Shown one piece after another: positions 1 through 6,662 of a stretch of DNA of 8,397 nucleotides (position 1 is the first letter of the stretch; each line of letters opens with the position of its first letter). Location of the stretch: assembly GCA_015490475.1 (NCBI GenBank), contig WFXT01000242.1, positions 1-8,397 on the forward strand. The letters are read 5' to 3'. Made by a program: the position numbers and the translations under genes. Source of the DNA: Bacteroidota bacterium. Lineage in GTDB: Bacteria; Bacteroidota; Bacteroidia; JAADEI01. Below the pieces are notes generated by a model. It saw only the letters and a list, made by a program, of their open reading frames with translations, was not told the origin of the DNA and made no database searches.

Positions 1-2
1 GC

Positions 3-227
3 TCTATTCCACTTCCTGAGGATATAGCAGTGTTAAAGCAAGTTCTAGGAGATCCAAGAAAATTACTGTCTCTGTTAGAAAAGACAGCATTAAAATATCA
101 GACAGTAAAGACATCCGTTAAAGGTAAGAACCCTGGCGATTATATGCAAGTTACTGATGTAAACGAATTAAAAAATAAACTGCAAAGAATATTTATGCCT
201 TCTTATTACTGTCAATCAGTTAAATAG
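3..227 (+). CDS. C-terminal end of an unrecognised protein (5' end outside window)
   Basis: This reading frame is open from the first complete codon (position 3) to TAG at 225-227, so it is the last 74 residues of a longer gene. A GTG at 30 is in frame but need not be a start, because the frame continues upstream of it. The visible part is hydrophilic and basic, with a predicted helical stretch around LKQVLGDPRKLLSLLEK and an ending PSYYCQSVK. It has no signal peptide, membrane segment or motif that I recognise. It is convergent with the thiE-like gene, with only 4 bp between the two stop codons and no visible terminator hairpin. I cannot assign a function. Confidence 0.6.
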   Translation, partial: SIPLPEDIAVLKQVLGDPRKLLSLLEKTALKYQTVKTSVKGKNPGDYMQVTDVNELKNKLQRIFMPSYYCQSVK

Positions 228-231
228 ATTC

Positions 232-861
232 TCACTTCCATTCAAACAGTTTAGCCAGAGCCCTTGCACTATCATAAGGGTTCTTGACAAGTGCATTCAT
301 TACGGCTATTGCGTCAACGTAGTCTATAATTTGTTCGGCATTTTCTGGAGTGATGCCACCAATTCCAACGATAGGAATGGTTAGCATTTCTTTGGCTTGT
401 TTTAACACTTCAAGGGGAACCTTTTTGCGGTGTGGCTCAGAAGGAGAAGGAAAAACACTACCGAAGGCTACATAATCAGCACCTTCAAGGGCAAAGTGCA
501 AGGCTCTGTTCAAATCTTGATAGGCACTAATGCCAATGATTATTTCATTATTCAACTTGCGTAAGGGCAGAAATAAATGTTCTTCATCTCTACCAAGATG
601 GATTCCCTGTGCACCTGTTGCCTGTTGCAATTCTGGAATGTCATTAACAATAACAGGAACATTATAGGTCCTCGCAATGTTTAGAACTGTCCTAAGCCTT
701 TTTAGGCGTCTGTCAATAGATATATTCTTGTCTCTCATTTGGATTGCAGACACACCACCTTCCAGAATCTGATGCGTAAATTCAGCAAGCATATCGTCGT
801 CAACGTACATTGCATCAATGATGGCATAAACACCTCTTATCTTGATTCTAAACCGATGCAT
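232..861 (-). CDS. thiE: Thiamin phosphate synthase family protein (ThiE/TenI fold)
   Basis: A 209-residue TIM-barrel protein of the family that joins HMP-diphosphate and thiazole phosphate into thiamin phosphate (ThiE) or isomerises thiazole phosphate (TenI). Visible ThiE signatures are the QxRxK triad at Q41/R43/K45, VND at 72-74, HLGRD at 88-92 (D74 and D92 would hold Mg2+), IGIS at 109-112, ADYVAFGSVFP at 128-138, and the phosphate-binding VGIGGI at 165-170. Length is normal. The usual pyrophosphate-binding T-x-T-K segment reads S139-P-S-E142, so the lysine is replaced by glutamate, and the His common after IGxSx is Tyr114. This leaves catalytic ThiE activity less certain, and a TenI-like role is possible. 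The ATG (859-861) directly abuts the stop codon of the peptidase gene, so the two are almost certainly co-transcribed. No other thi genes are in view. Confidence 0.75.
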   Translation of the reverse strand: MHRFRIKIRGVYAIIDAMYVDDDMLAEFTHQILEGGVSAIQMRDKNISIDRRLKRLRTVLNIARTYNVPVIVNDIPELQQATGAQGIHLGRDEEHLFLPLRKLNNEIIIGISAYQDLNRALHFALEGADYVAFGSVFPSPSEPHRKKVPLEVLKQAKEMLTIPIVGIGGITPENAEQIIDYVDAIAVMNALVKNPYDSARALAKLFEWK

Positions 862-3800
862 TTAGAATAATTTTGAAACCGCTAATTTAAAGCGGAATTG
901 GACAAAATCCTCTATGGCAGGAGGTCTGTTCAAGAAAAATGGAAAGTCAACCCTCAATGTGAATGGATTAATACCGTCCAGTGGACCAATTCTGTGTATG
1001 GTCATTATGAAGCCTATTCCTGCATCCATCCATGGGATGGCGTCAAAGATTGTAATACCAGCAGGAGATATGTTGAAATACCCTATATCTCCAAATAGAT
1101 AGCCTTCTGCGGAAACGCCACGAAGTAGTCTGGGAGTCCAGCGTATCCAGTTCATGAAAACCAATTCTGCATTATATGATATACCCCCTGTGGGTCTGTA
1201 GAGCAATGTAAATCCATCTGGCAGGATACCATAGCCCGAGTAGCCACGTAGATTTAAACCACCTGCTTCGTGGAAAAAGTATGTGTAGTTACGAGGGCGG
1301 AGTGGTTGATGGGGGAAGAAACGTGCCCACGTGAGGGGATGGTCAAGGAGAGACCGAGCATCGCTTCCTTCAACATAAAGTGCTATTTGTGGAGGTATAT
1401 TGCCTATATCTTGCCTGATAAAGATTCTATGTCGCCACGTCAAGATTCTTTTAGGAATAACTTGCTTCCATTCATATTCAAGAGAAGCGAATTGATTGAT
1501 AGATGGAATTAATCCAGTAGTAATTCGGAGTCGTGCCCTGTTACGCTTGCCGAATTTGTTGTGTCTTTTCTCAAATTCAATGTATTGCCACAGGAATGTG
1601 CCTATTTTCCAGTCATATGGATACAGGGAATAGAAAAGCACGTAAGGAGTAACCTGTTCAAAAATTATACCTGTTTTGACGAAATAAGAAGGTCTGGCAA
1701 AAGGAGATTTCAACTTCCATCTGAGCGATAATTCCACCTCTGTGACTCCAGAAAGAGCATATACATTTAGATTAATGCGACCCAGAGGAAGCCATTTCTC
1801 AACAGCAGTCCAATAATTAAATACTACGGATACGGGGGACCAACTATCCATAAATGGACCATAAGGGTAATAGGTTGGCGGTAAGAAAAATCCAGAATTC
1901 AGCCATGCCCACAATTCCCAATTATGTCTGTAGTTCATATACTGAGACTTTAGTCTGATTCCTACTTGTAATAGGTCTGCACCGTTAAACCATATAGCGG
2001 GACGCCATTGAGTCAATCTGTATTTCCAACTGAGCGGTTGCCAGATGTGCCAGTAAAACTTCCATTTATTCCTGATTTTTCGTGGATAAGCATTGTCAAT
2101 GGGGTAAATATCAGGCAATCTGAATGACGTGTCTATTTCAACAGATTTGATGGGCGCCCTTGTAATAATTGTGTCTTCGTAGTAAGTATTAAAATAGTAG
2201 CCCCAGCCATACCACTGTTTTAAGGGAGTTAGCGAGGAATCTTTTATAAACCAGCCATCCGGAATTATGTAATAATAAGTGTTTCCTTCCCTGTCGGTTA
2301 CTTTAATTTCAAGGGGGGAAGAGAATTCTTCTTTACGCTTAATTCTAAGCAGGTATATGTATTTATCATCCTGTTTGGAGATTAGTTTTGGCTTTAGCAA
2401 TTTGTAATCAATTCGCTTTGTCGTATATAGATAATAGTCCCAGAATTTATTTAGGTCAATACGCAGGAAGTCAGCAAAGGCATACCTGAGGTCTTCTTCA
2501 TAGGGATGACATAAATACCATTTCTTGAAATAATTTTTCATTGCTTGCAAAAAGAGGGAGTCACCAAGTATGTATTGAAGATGATACAGCATCGTGGCAG
2601 TCTTGACATATACATGTCTATATCCACCTCCATGTCGCAGTGCATTATTGAAGTCTGAGGAATGGGTAGCAAGGGGCATGTCTCTTCGCCACTGTGCATC
2701 ACTTATGTAACTTCGGTATGCCCTTAATTCACGAACATCAAGAGGAAGCCTGTGTTTAAAGTGAAGTTTTTTCCACGCAGGACGATATTTATCGTATCCA
2801 AGATTTTCTAATGCCCAAACGGTAAGAAATTGAGTGAATCCTTCGTCAAGGAATGCCCTGTAGGTTTCATTTGAGTTAATCATACCAAAAAACCACATGT
2901 GTCCCACTTCGTGGGCTATCAAGCCATAATTGGAAGGTTCCGCACCACCACATAATGTTATCATCGGATATTCCATACCATCTCTGGCATCGGCAACTAC
3001 AATCTTGGGGTATATGTATCTGCCAAAATCTCGAGAAAATAATGCAACTACCTTTTTAGTGTATTCAGCCACTCTTTGCCATCGTGAAGCATGTCCTTCC
3101 TGTGCCAGTGCCACGCATACCACATCTTGCCAGATAGCCGTATCAATCCTGTAAGTAGGGTCTGCAGTAAAGGCAAAATCGTGAACATTCTCTGCATAGA
3201 AATGCCATTTTTTTCGCTTCTGAGGATTATAGGGGATTATCTCACTGGCAGGAGAATCCCAAGGAACATCTTTGAAATTTTCAAGTTTTAACTTTTCAAA
3301 AAGGGAATCAGGGAGCACTTCATCCCTATTGAGAAGCGTTCCTGTGGCTTCCACGACGTAGTTAGAAGGAAAATCCAGAATCACATCATAGGTACCTATG
3401 TCGCCATAAAACTCCTTATCAAGGTGTTGGTCCGTTGTCCAGCCAAATCGGCGGTCATACACAGCAATGCGTGGATACCAGTGGACGCCGTCATAATGCT
3501 TGAAAGTGTCTATGGTGCCATCCTGTTTCTTTACAAATACATCAAACATTTTCATTCTGCGTCGCATGGAACCGCCATCGTCAAAGTATGTCGTGAACTC
3601 AATCTCAAATATGATGGAGTCATTTGGTGCGAGTGCCCGGGGCAATTTAACGTGCATTATAGTATTGTCTATGTAAGGTCTTAGTTCAATGCCATCAGCG
3701 GTGATTTTATGAACCTGCGTTCCCAATCCCTGCTGTTCATATTCGCCAAAGTGCGGTTTACGATAATTATCAAGCCATAATCTGTGATAGTAAGAACCCG

Positions 3801-4095
3801 GTTGAAAAGCATTTTGATATAAATGGAAGAAGGCTTCCTGTAAGGTGTCCGGAGAATTATTCCAATATATTAGAGTGAGTTTGCCATCTATTTTGTGTTG
3901 TTTCTCGTCTATACGTGCTCTGATTTTGTAATATACATCCTGTTGCCAGTAATCGGAATAAGGCTTTCTGTTCTTCCAGTAATGTGGATTACATTTGCTT
4001 CGGTATGTGTTAGGTGGTCTATTGGGGTCGCATTGACTAAATGTTTTAACCCCACTAATTGATAAAATAACTACTGCAAGTAGTCTCAGGAACAT
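862..4095 (-). CDS. Secreted M1-family metallopeptidase with C-terminal Omp85-like outer-membrane barrel
   Basis: A 1077-residue protein, numbered from ATG 4095. Residues 1-20 form a signal peptide (MFLRLLAVVILSIS, then polar residues, likely cut after Ser20 before Gln21). Residues about 45-300 are the M1 N-terminal beta saddle. The gluzincin domain has GMEYP at 373-377 (counterpart of GxMEN), HEVGH at 395-399, the third zinc ligand E418 (HExxH-x18-E spacing intact) and the probable catalytic Tyr496. An Ig-like sandwich follows to about 665. From about 690 to the end the sequence alternates aromatic and hydrophobic residues. It carries LRGY at 949-952, a GGISYNAELVF strand, GDIGYF, GIGF and a final strand ending in Phe1077, the pattern of Omp85/surface-antigen barrels. 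Zinc peptidase activity is well supported; anchoring in the outer membrane is inferred. An upstream in-frame TTG at 4149 overlaps the SDR stop and puts 18 residues before the signal peptide, so ATG 4095 is preferred. A -7 element lies 14 nt upstream. Confidence 0.88.
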   Translation of the reverse strand: MFLRLLAVVILSISGVKTFSQCDPNRPPNTYRSKCNPHYWKNRKPYSDYWQQDVYYKIRARIDEKQHKIDGKLTLIYWNNSPDTLQEAFFHLYQNAFQPGSYYHRLWLDNYRKPHFGEYEQQGLGTQVHKITADGIELRPYIDNTIMHVKLPRALAPNDSIIFEIEFTTYFDDGGSMRRRMKMFDVFVKKQDGTIDTFKHYDGVHWYPRIAVYDRRFGWTTDQHLDKEFYGDIGTYDVILDFPSNYVVEATGTLLNRDEVLPDSLFEKLKLENFKDVPWDSPASEIIPYNPQKRKKWHFYAENVHDFAFTADPTYRIDTAIWQDVVCVALAQEGHASRWQRVAEYTKKVVALFSRDFGRYIYPKIVVADARDGMEYPMITLCGGAEPSNYGLIAHEVGHMWFFGMINSNETYRAFLDEGFTQFLTVWALENLGYDKYRPAWKKLHFKHRLPLDVRELRAYRSYISDAQWRRDMPLATHSSDFNNALRHGGGYRHVYVKTATMLYHLQYILGDSLFLQAMKNYFKKWYLCHPYEEDLRYAFADFLRIDLNKFWDYYLYTTKRIDYKLLKPKLISKQDDKYIYLLRIKRKEEFSSPLEIKVTDREGNTYYYIIPDGWFIKDSSLTPLKQWYGWGYYFNTYYEDTIITRAPIKSVEIDTSFRLPDIYPIDNAYPRKIRNKWKFYWHIWQPLSWKYRLTQWRPAIWFNGADLLQVGIRLKSQYMNYRHNWELWAWLNSGFFLPPTYYPYGPFMDSWSPVSVVFNYWTAVEKWLPLGRINLNVYALSGVTEVELSLRWKLKSPFARPSYFVKTGIIFEQVTPYVLFYSLYPYDWKIGTFLWQYIEFEKRHNKFGKRNRARLRITTGLIPSINQFASLEYEWKQVIPKRILTWRHRIFIRQDIGNIPPQIALYVEGSDARSLLDHPLTWARFFPHQPLRPRNYTYFFHEAGGLNLRGYSGYGILPDGFTLLYRPTGGISYNAELVFMNWIRWTPRLLRGVSAEGYLFGDIGYFNISPAGITIFDAIPWMDAGIGFIMTIHRIGPLDGINPFTLRVDFPFFLNRPPAIEDFVQFRFKLAVSKLF

Positions 4096-4109
4096 ATACT
4101 CTTTTAAAG

Positions 4110-4117
4110 CAAAGTTA
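4110..4117 (-). promoter_or_regulatory. Bacteroidota-type -7 promoter element for the M1 peptidase gene
   Basis: On the minus strand this reads TAACTTTG, a perfect match to the Bacteroidota -7 consensus TAnnTTTG. It lies 14 nt upstream of the ATG at 4095, so transcription would start around 4105 with a leader of about ten nucleotides. No -33 TTG/TTTG is present at the usual spacing. If real, the peptidase and thiE-like genes have their own promoter besides read-through from the SDR gene. It also argues against the TTG start at 4149, which lies upstream of it. Confidence 0.45.
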
Positions 4118-4141
4118 TTGAAAACAACTAAGTCCCTTGCG

Positions 4142-4819
4142 CTATTCAATAGGTCCCAGCATTGGATTTATTGTTATCTCGTCCACAATTGTCCTTGGTG
4201 ATAGTTCGGTAATTAATTTAACGATTTTTGCTATGTCTTCTGGAGAACTGAATCGTTCCTCTGGTAGAGAAACATCTTGCCATGAATCGGTTAGAACAGG
4301 ACCGGGATTAATAACATGCACTCCTATTTGTCGTTCTTTTAGTTCTTCTCTGAGGCACAGCCCCAACATTCTTTCGCCTGCTTTAGCGACAGAATAAGCA
4401 CTTCCGGGTAAATATGGTTTCAATCCAGCAATAGAACTAATTATTACAATATTGCTTCCTTTGGGCATGATATGCAAAAGGCGAGATGTTAGATGTTGGA
4501 CTGCAACGATGTGAACTTGCAGTAATTCATAGAGAATCTGTGTGGTTTCTGGCTTTGCCACGAGGGAAGGAACAAAGAATCCAGCATTATGAACCAGCAG
4601 GTCTAATCGCTTTGTTTTCTGCAACACTTGAGCAATTAAATTATCTCTCTCTGCCTCTGATATTAAATCTGCTTTAATATGTAAGGTTGAAAATTCAGGA
4701 CTATCGGTTGATTTACTATGGGTTATTACCTGCCAGTTGTTTTCAAACAAGGCTCTGGCGATTGCCTTGCCTATGCCTCGTGCCGAACCAGTAATCAGTG
4801 CAATTTTCTTATCACTCAT
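4142..4819 (-). CDS. Short-chain dehydrogenase/reductase (SDR family), probably NADPH-dependent
   Basis: A 225-residue classical SDR with a Rossmann fold. The cofactor motif TGSARGIG is at 10-17. Arg14 directly before the second glycine is typical of NADP(H)-preferring members. D51 (KADL) follows strand 3, and HNAG at 77-80 stands for the usual NNAG. Catalytic Ser129 and Y142-x-x-x-K146 are present with the normal 13-residue spacing, and NPGPV (about 171-175) follows strand 6. The helix-4 Asn that completes the N-S-Y-K tetrad appears to be His103. The substrate cannot be told from sequence; 3-oxoacyl-ACP reductase-like or carbonyl reductase activity are both possible. Start is ATG 4817-4819. 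It is the first gene of the leftward block, 46 bp ahead of the peptidase ATG, and divergent from the NSS transporter. Confidence 0.88.
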   Translation of the reverse strand: MSDKKIALITGSARGIGKAIARALFENNWQVITHSKSTDSPEFSTLHIKADLISEAERDNLIAQVLQKTKRLDLLVHNAGFFVPSLVAKPETTQILYELLQVHIVAVQHLTSRLLHIMPKGSNIVIISSIAGLKPYLPGSAYSVAKAGERMLGLCLREELKERQIGVHVINPGPVLTDSWQDVSLPEERFSSPEDIAKIVKLITELSPRTIVDEITINPMLGPIE

Positions 4820-4856
4820 TCTGAATTGCGTATTTTAGCAAACAAAATAAAGATAT
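4820..4856. promoter_or_regulatory. Short divergent intergenic region between SDR and NSS transporter genes
   Basis: Only 37 bp separate the two divergent start codons, so any promoters must sit here or reach into the opposite gene. Each strand has one near match to TAnnTTTG with five of six fixed bases. On the plus strand it is TATTTTAG at 4831-4838, 18 nt before the transporter ATG. On the minus strand it is TATCTTTA at 4848-4855, 28 nt before the SDR ATG. Neither has a clear -33 element, so both assignments are tentative. Confidence 0.3.
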
Positions 4857-6476
4857 ATGGCATTAGCAGGAGGAGACAGCCGAGGTTCTTTTAGTGGAAA
4901 AATCGGTTTTATTCTTGCTGCTGCCGGGTCGGCAGTGGGACTTGGTAACATCTGGAGATTTCCTTATATAGCAGGACAGAACGGTGGTGCCGCTTTTGTG
5001 TTTATTTATATCCTCAGTATTATTCTAATCGCATTGCCTCTGCTAATGAATGAGATTGCTTTTGGTAGGTACACACGGCGTAATCCAGTGGACGCCTTTG
5101 GAGTTGTCAAACCAGGAACTTTATGGCGATTTGTGGGATATATTTCTATTCTTGCTTGCTTTATGGTTCTGTCCTATTACAGTGTTATTGCAGGTTGGAC
5201 ACTTTATTATTTCTGGGAAAGCCTTCTTGGTAAGGAAGTGGTATTCACGGAATTTGCCAGTGACCCCGTCAAAGCAGGCATTCCTTTCCTGATTTTCCTT
5301 GTCGCTACCATTTTGATTGTTCAGGGAGGTGTTCAGGGTGGCATAGAGCGTGCAAGCAGAATAATGATGCCCATTTTGTTTGTGTTGTTAATATTGGTTC
5401 TAATCAGAAGTCTCACCCTTTCTGGAGCTTCAGCAGGCCTTGAGTTTTTCCTAGCCCCGGATTTTGAGGAAATTACGCCTAAGACCTTCCTTTTAGCCCT
5501 TGGGCAAGCATTCTTTTCTATGAGTGTTGGCTGGGGTCTTATGGTAACTTATGGTTCCTATCTGCCTAAGAATATAAGCATACCTAATAGTAGTTCGTGG
5601 ATTGCAGTTATGGACACTGGAGTTGCTCTTCTGGGAGGACTCGTTGTTTTCCCTGCCGTCTTTGCTTTTGGATTTTCGCCTTCTGCTGGCGTAGGACTAA
5701 CCTTTATAACCTTGCCAGAAGTGTTTAAAGAAATGCCTATGGGCAATATAGTAGGGGCTGCATTCTTTTTCTTATTGTCTCTTGCTGCTCTAACATCTTC
5801 TATTTCTATGCTTGAAGTGCCAGTGTCGTTTTTGGTGGACCGCAAAGTGATGAAACGGGGTGTTGCTGCATGGGTCGTTGGCATTGCCGCAGCACTGGTA
5901 GGTATTCCATCTCTGTTAAGCAACGGAGGACACGAATTCTTTACGAAGTTCATTCAGCAAAGGCAAGAGATTATTGTTGAGCAGGAAGTAATCGTGAAAT
6001 TGGATGATTTCGTATATGGAGAAAGCTATGTTGTTGAAGGAGACCCAGAAACGGGCGAGTGGATCGTTAAAGACCATGCATTACTCAAGCCTAAAATTAT
6101 ATTAATTGACCCTGAAACTAAGGAAACCATAAAAAGAATTGAGTTAGTGCCTGGAGATATTGTTGTGGTCAGGGATGGTGAAATAGTGGAGGCTGGATTA
6201 CCTGTTGCTTTTAGGGAATCGTATATGTCATTCCTTGATGTTGTGGATATGTATTTCGGCACAATGGCTATCATATTGTTTGCCCTATTATTGACCATTT
6301 TTGTTGGCTGGGTATGGAATCCACTTAAACTGGTTGAAGAAATAAGTGTTCCTGCGAAGTGGTTCACAGAACCTGTATGGTTCGGCATTAAACCATCAAC
6401 GCTGTGGTTGTTAATTATCAGGTTCCTTGCTCCATTGGCTATATTGTTGATGCTTATTTTCCAAGTTGGTGAGTAA
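4857..6476 (+). CDS. Sodium-dependent NSS/SNF-family transporter with a large periplasmic loop insertion
   Basis: A 539-residue inner-membrane symporter of the LeuT-fold neurotransmitter:sodium symporter family, which takes up amino acids or related solutes with Na+. TM1 carries the family hallmark with unwound centre GSAVGLGNIWRFPY (24-37) followed by GQNGGAAF. TM2 includes PLLMNEIAFGRY, TM6 is around 212-232 (GQAFFSMSVGWG), and TM8 has LTSSISMLE (312-320), where the Na2-site Thr/Ser lie. TM10 is about 459-487 and TM11 about 514-535, and the protein ends there, so it looks like the 11-TM bacterial subtype. Odd feature: residues about 356-455, between TM9 and TM10, form a hydrophilic, charged, beta-rich segment with two similar DPETxE stretches (396-401 and 418-423). 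Bacterial members normally have a short loop there. The substrate cannot be inferred. Start is ATG 4857, as no upstream room exists. Confidence 0.93.
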   Translation: MALAGGDSRGSFSGKIGFILAAAGSAVGLGNIWRFPYIAGQNGGAAFVFIYILSIILIALPLLMNEIAFGRYTRRNPVDAFGVVKPGTLWRFVGYISILACFMVLSYYSVIAGWTLYYFWESLLGKEVVFTEFASDPVKAGIPFLIFLVATILIVQGGVQGGIERASRIMMPILFVLLILVLIRSLTLSGASAGLEFFLAPDFEEITPKTFLLALGQAFFSMSVGWGLMVTYGSYLPKNISIPNSSSWIAVMDTGVALLGGLVVFPAVFAFGFSPSAGVGLTFITLPEVFKEMPMGNIVGAAFFFLLSLAALTSSISMLEVPVSFLVDRKVMKRGVAAWVVGIAAALVGIPSLLSNGGHEFFTKFIQQRQEIIVEQEVIVKLDDFVYGESYVVEGDPETGEWIVKDHALLKPKIILIDPETKETIKRIELVPGDIVVVRDGEIVEAGLPVAFRESYMSFLDVVDMYFGTMAIILFALLLTIFVGWVWNPLKLVEEISVPAKWFTEPVWFGIKPSTLWLLIIRFLAPLAILLMLIFQVGE

Positions 6477-6500
6477 CAAGGAACTTAAAGCGAGGGTTGA

Positions 6501-6508
6501 TAGTTTTG
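6501..6508 (+). promoter_or_regulatory. -7 promoter element for tRNA-Ser
   Basis: TAGTTTTG matches TAnnTTTG perfectly, 16 nt upstream of the tRNA 5' end at 6525, which would give a leader of roughly ten nucleotides before processing. No -33 TTG occurs at normal spacing. It lies in the 48-bp gap after the transporter stop codon, where no terminator is visible, so read-through transcription is also possible. Confidence 0.45.
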
Positions 6509-6524
6509 AAAAAGTGGTTAGTAA

Positions 6525-6613
6525 GGAGGGGTGGCAGAGTGGACGAATGCGGTGGACTTGAAATCCATTGGTCCCCGCAAGGGGGCTCGCGGGTTCGAAT
6601 CCCGCCCCCTCCG
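6525..6613 (+). tRNA. tRNA-Ser (anticodon UGA)
   Basis: This folds as a complete class II tRNA. The acceptor stem is GGAGGGG (6525-6531) with CCCCTCC (6606-6612) and discriminator G6613, as expected for serine. The D-stem is GCA/TGC. The anticodon stem 6552-6556 pairs with 6564-6568 (one G-U pair) around the loop CTTGAAA, so the anticodon TGA is at 6559-6561. The long variable arm has CCCC/GGGG paired around GCAA. The T-stem is GCGGG/CCCGC around TTCGAAT (6589-6605). CCA is not encoded and must be added after transcription. It reads UCA and other UCN serine codons. Confidence 0.97.
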
Positions 6614-6662
6614 CTAAATACTTGTTGCTACAAGATTTCTGTATTCAACACGTGCTAGTGAA

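Noticed and set aside
228..231. Terminator between the converging genes at the left edge
   Set aside because: Only 4 bp separate the stop codons and no inverted repeat with a T tract is visible nearby.
4030..4035. Cys22 of the peptidase as a lipoprotein cysteine
   Set aside because: The preceding residues (T-F-S-Q) do not fit a lipobox, and cleavage by signal peptidase I before Gln21 fits better.
4868..4875. AGGAGGAG resembling a strong Shine-Dalgarno sequence within the first codons of the transporter
   Set aside because: No in-frame start codon follows at a suitable distance, and the conserved TM1 requires the upstream coding region. It is codons for Gly-Gly-Asp and neighbours.
5558..5953. 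Open frame of 131 codons on the minus strand inside the NSS transporter
   Set aside because: It is a shadow of a strongly supported transporter, has low-complexity Ala/Thr/Pro composition and resembles no family I know. The same holds for 6026-6388 (-).
6621..6634. Small hairpin CTTGT-TGCT-ACAAG just after the tRNA
   Set aside because: A 5-bp stem with only two G-C pairs and no T run is too weak to call a terminator.
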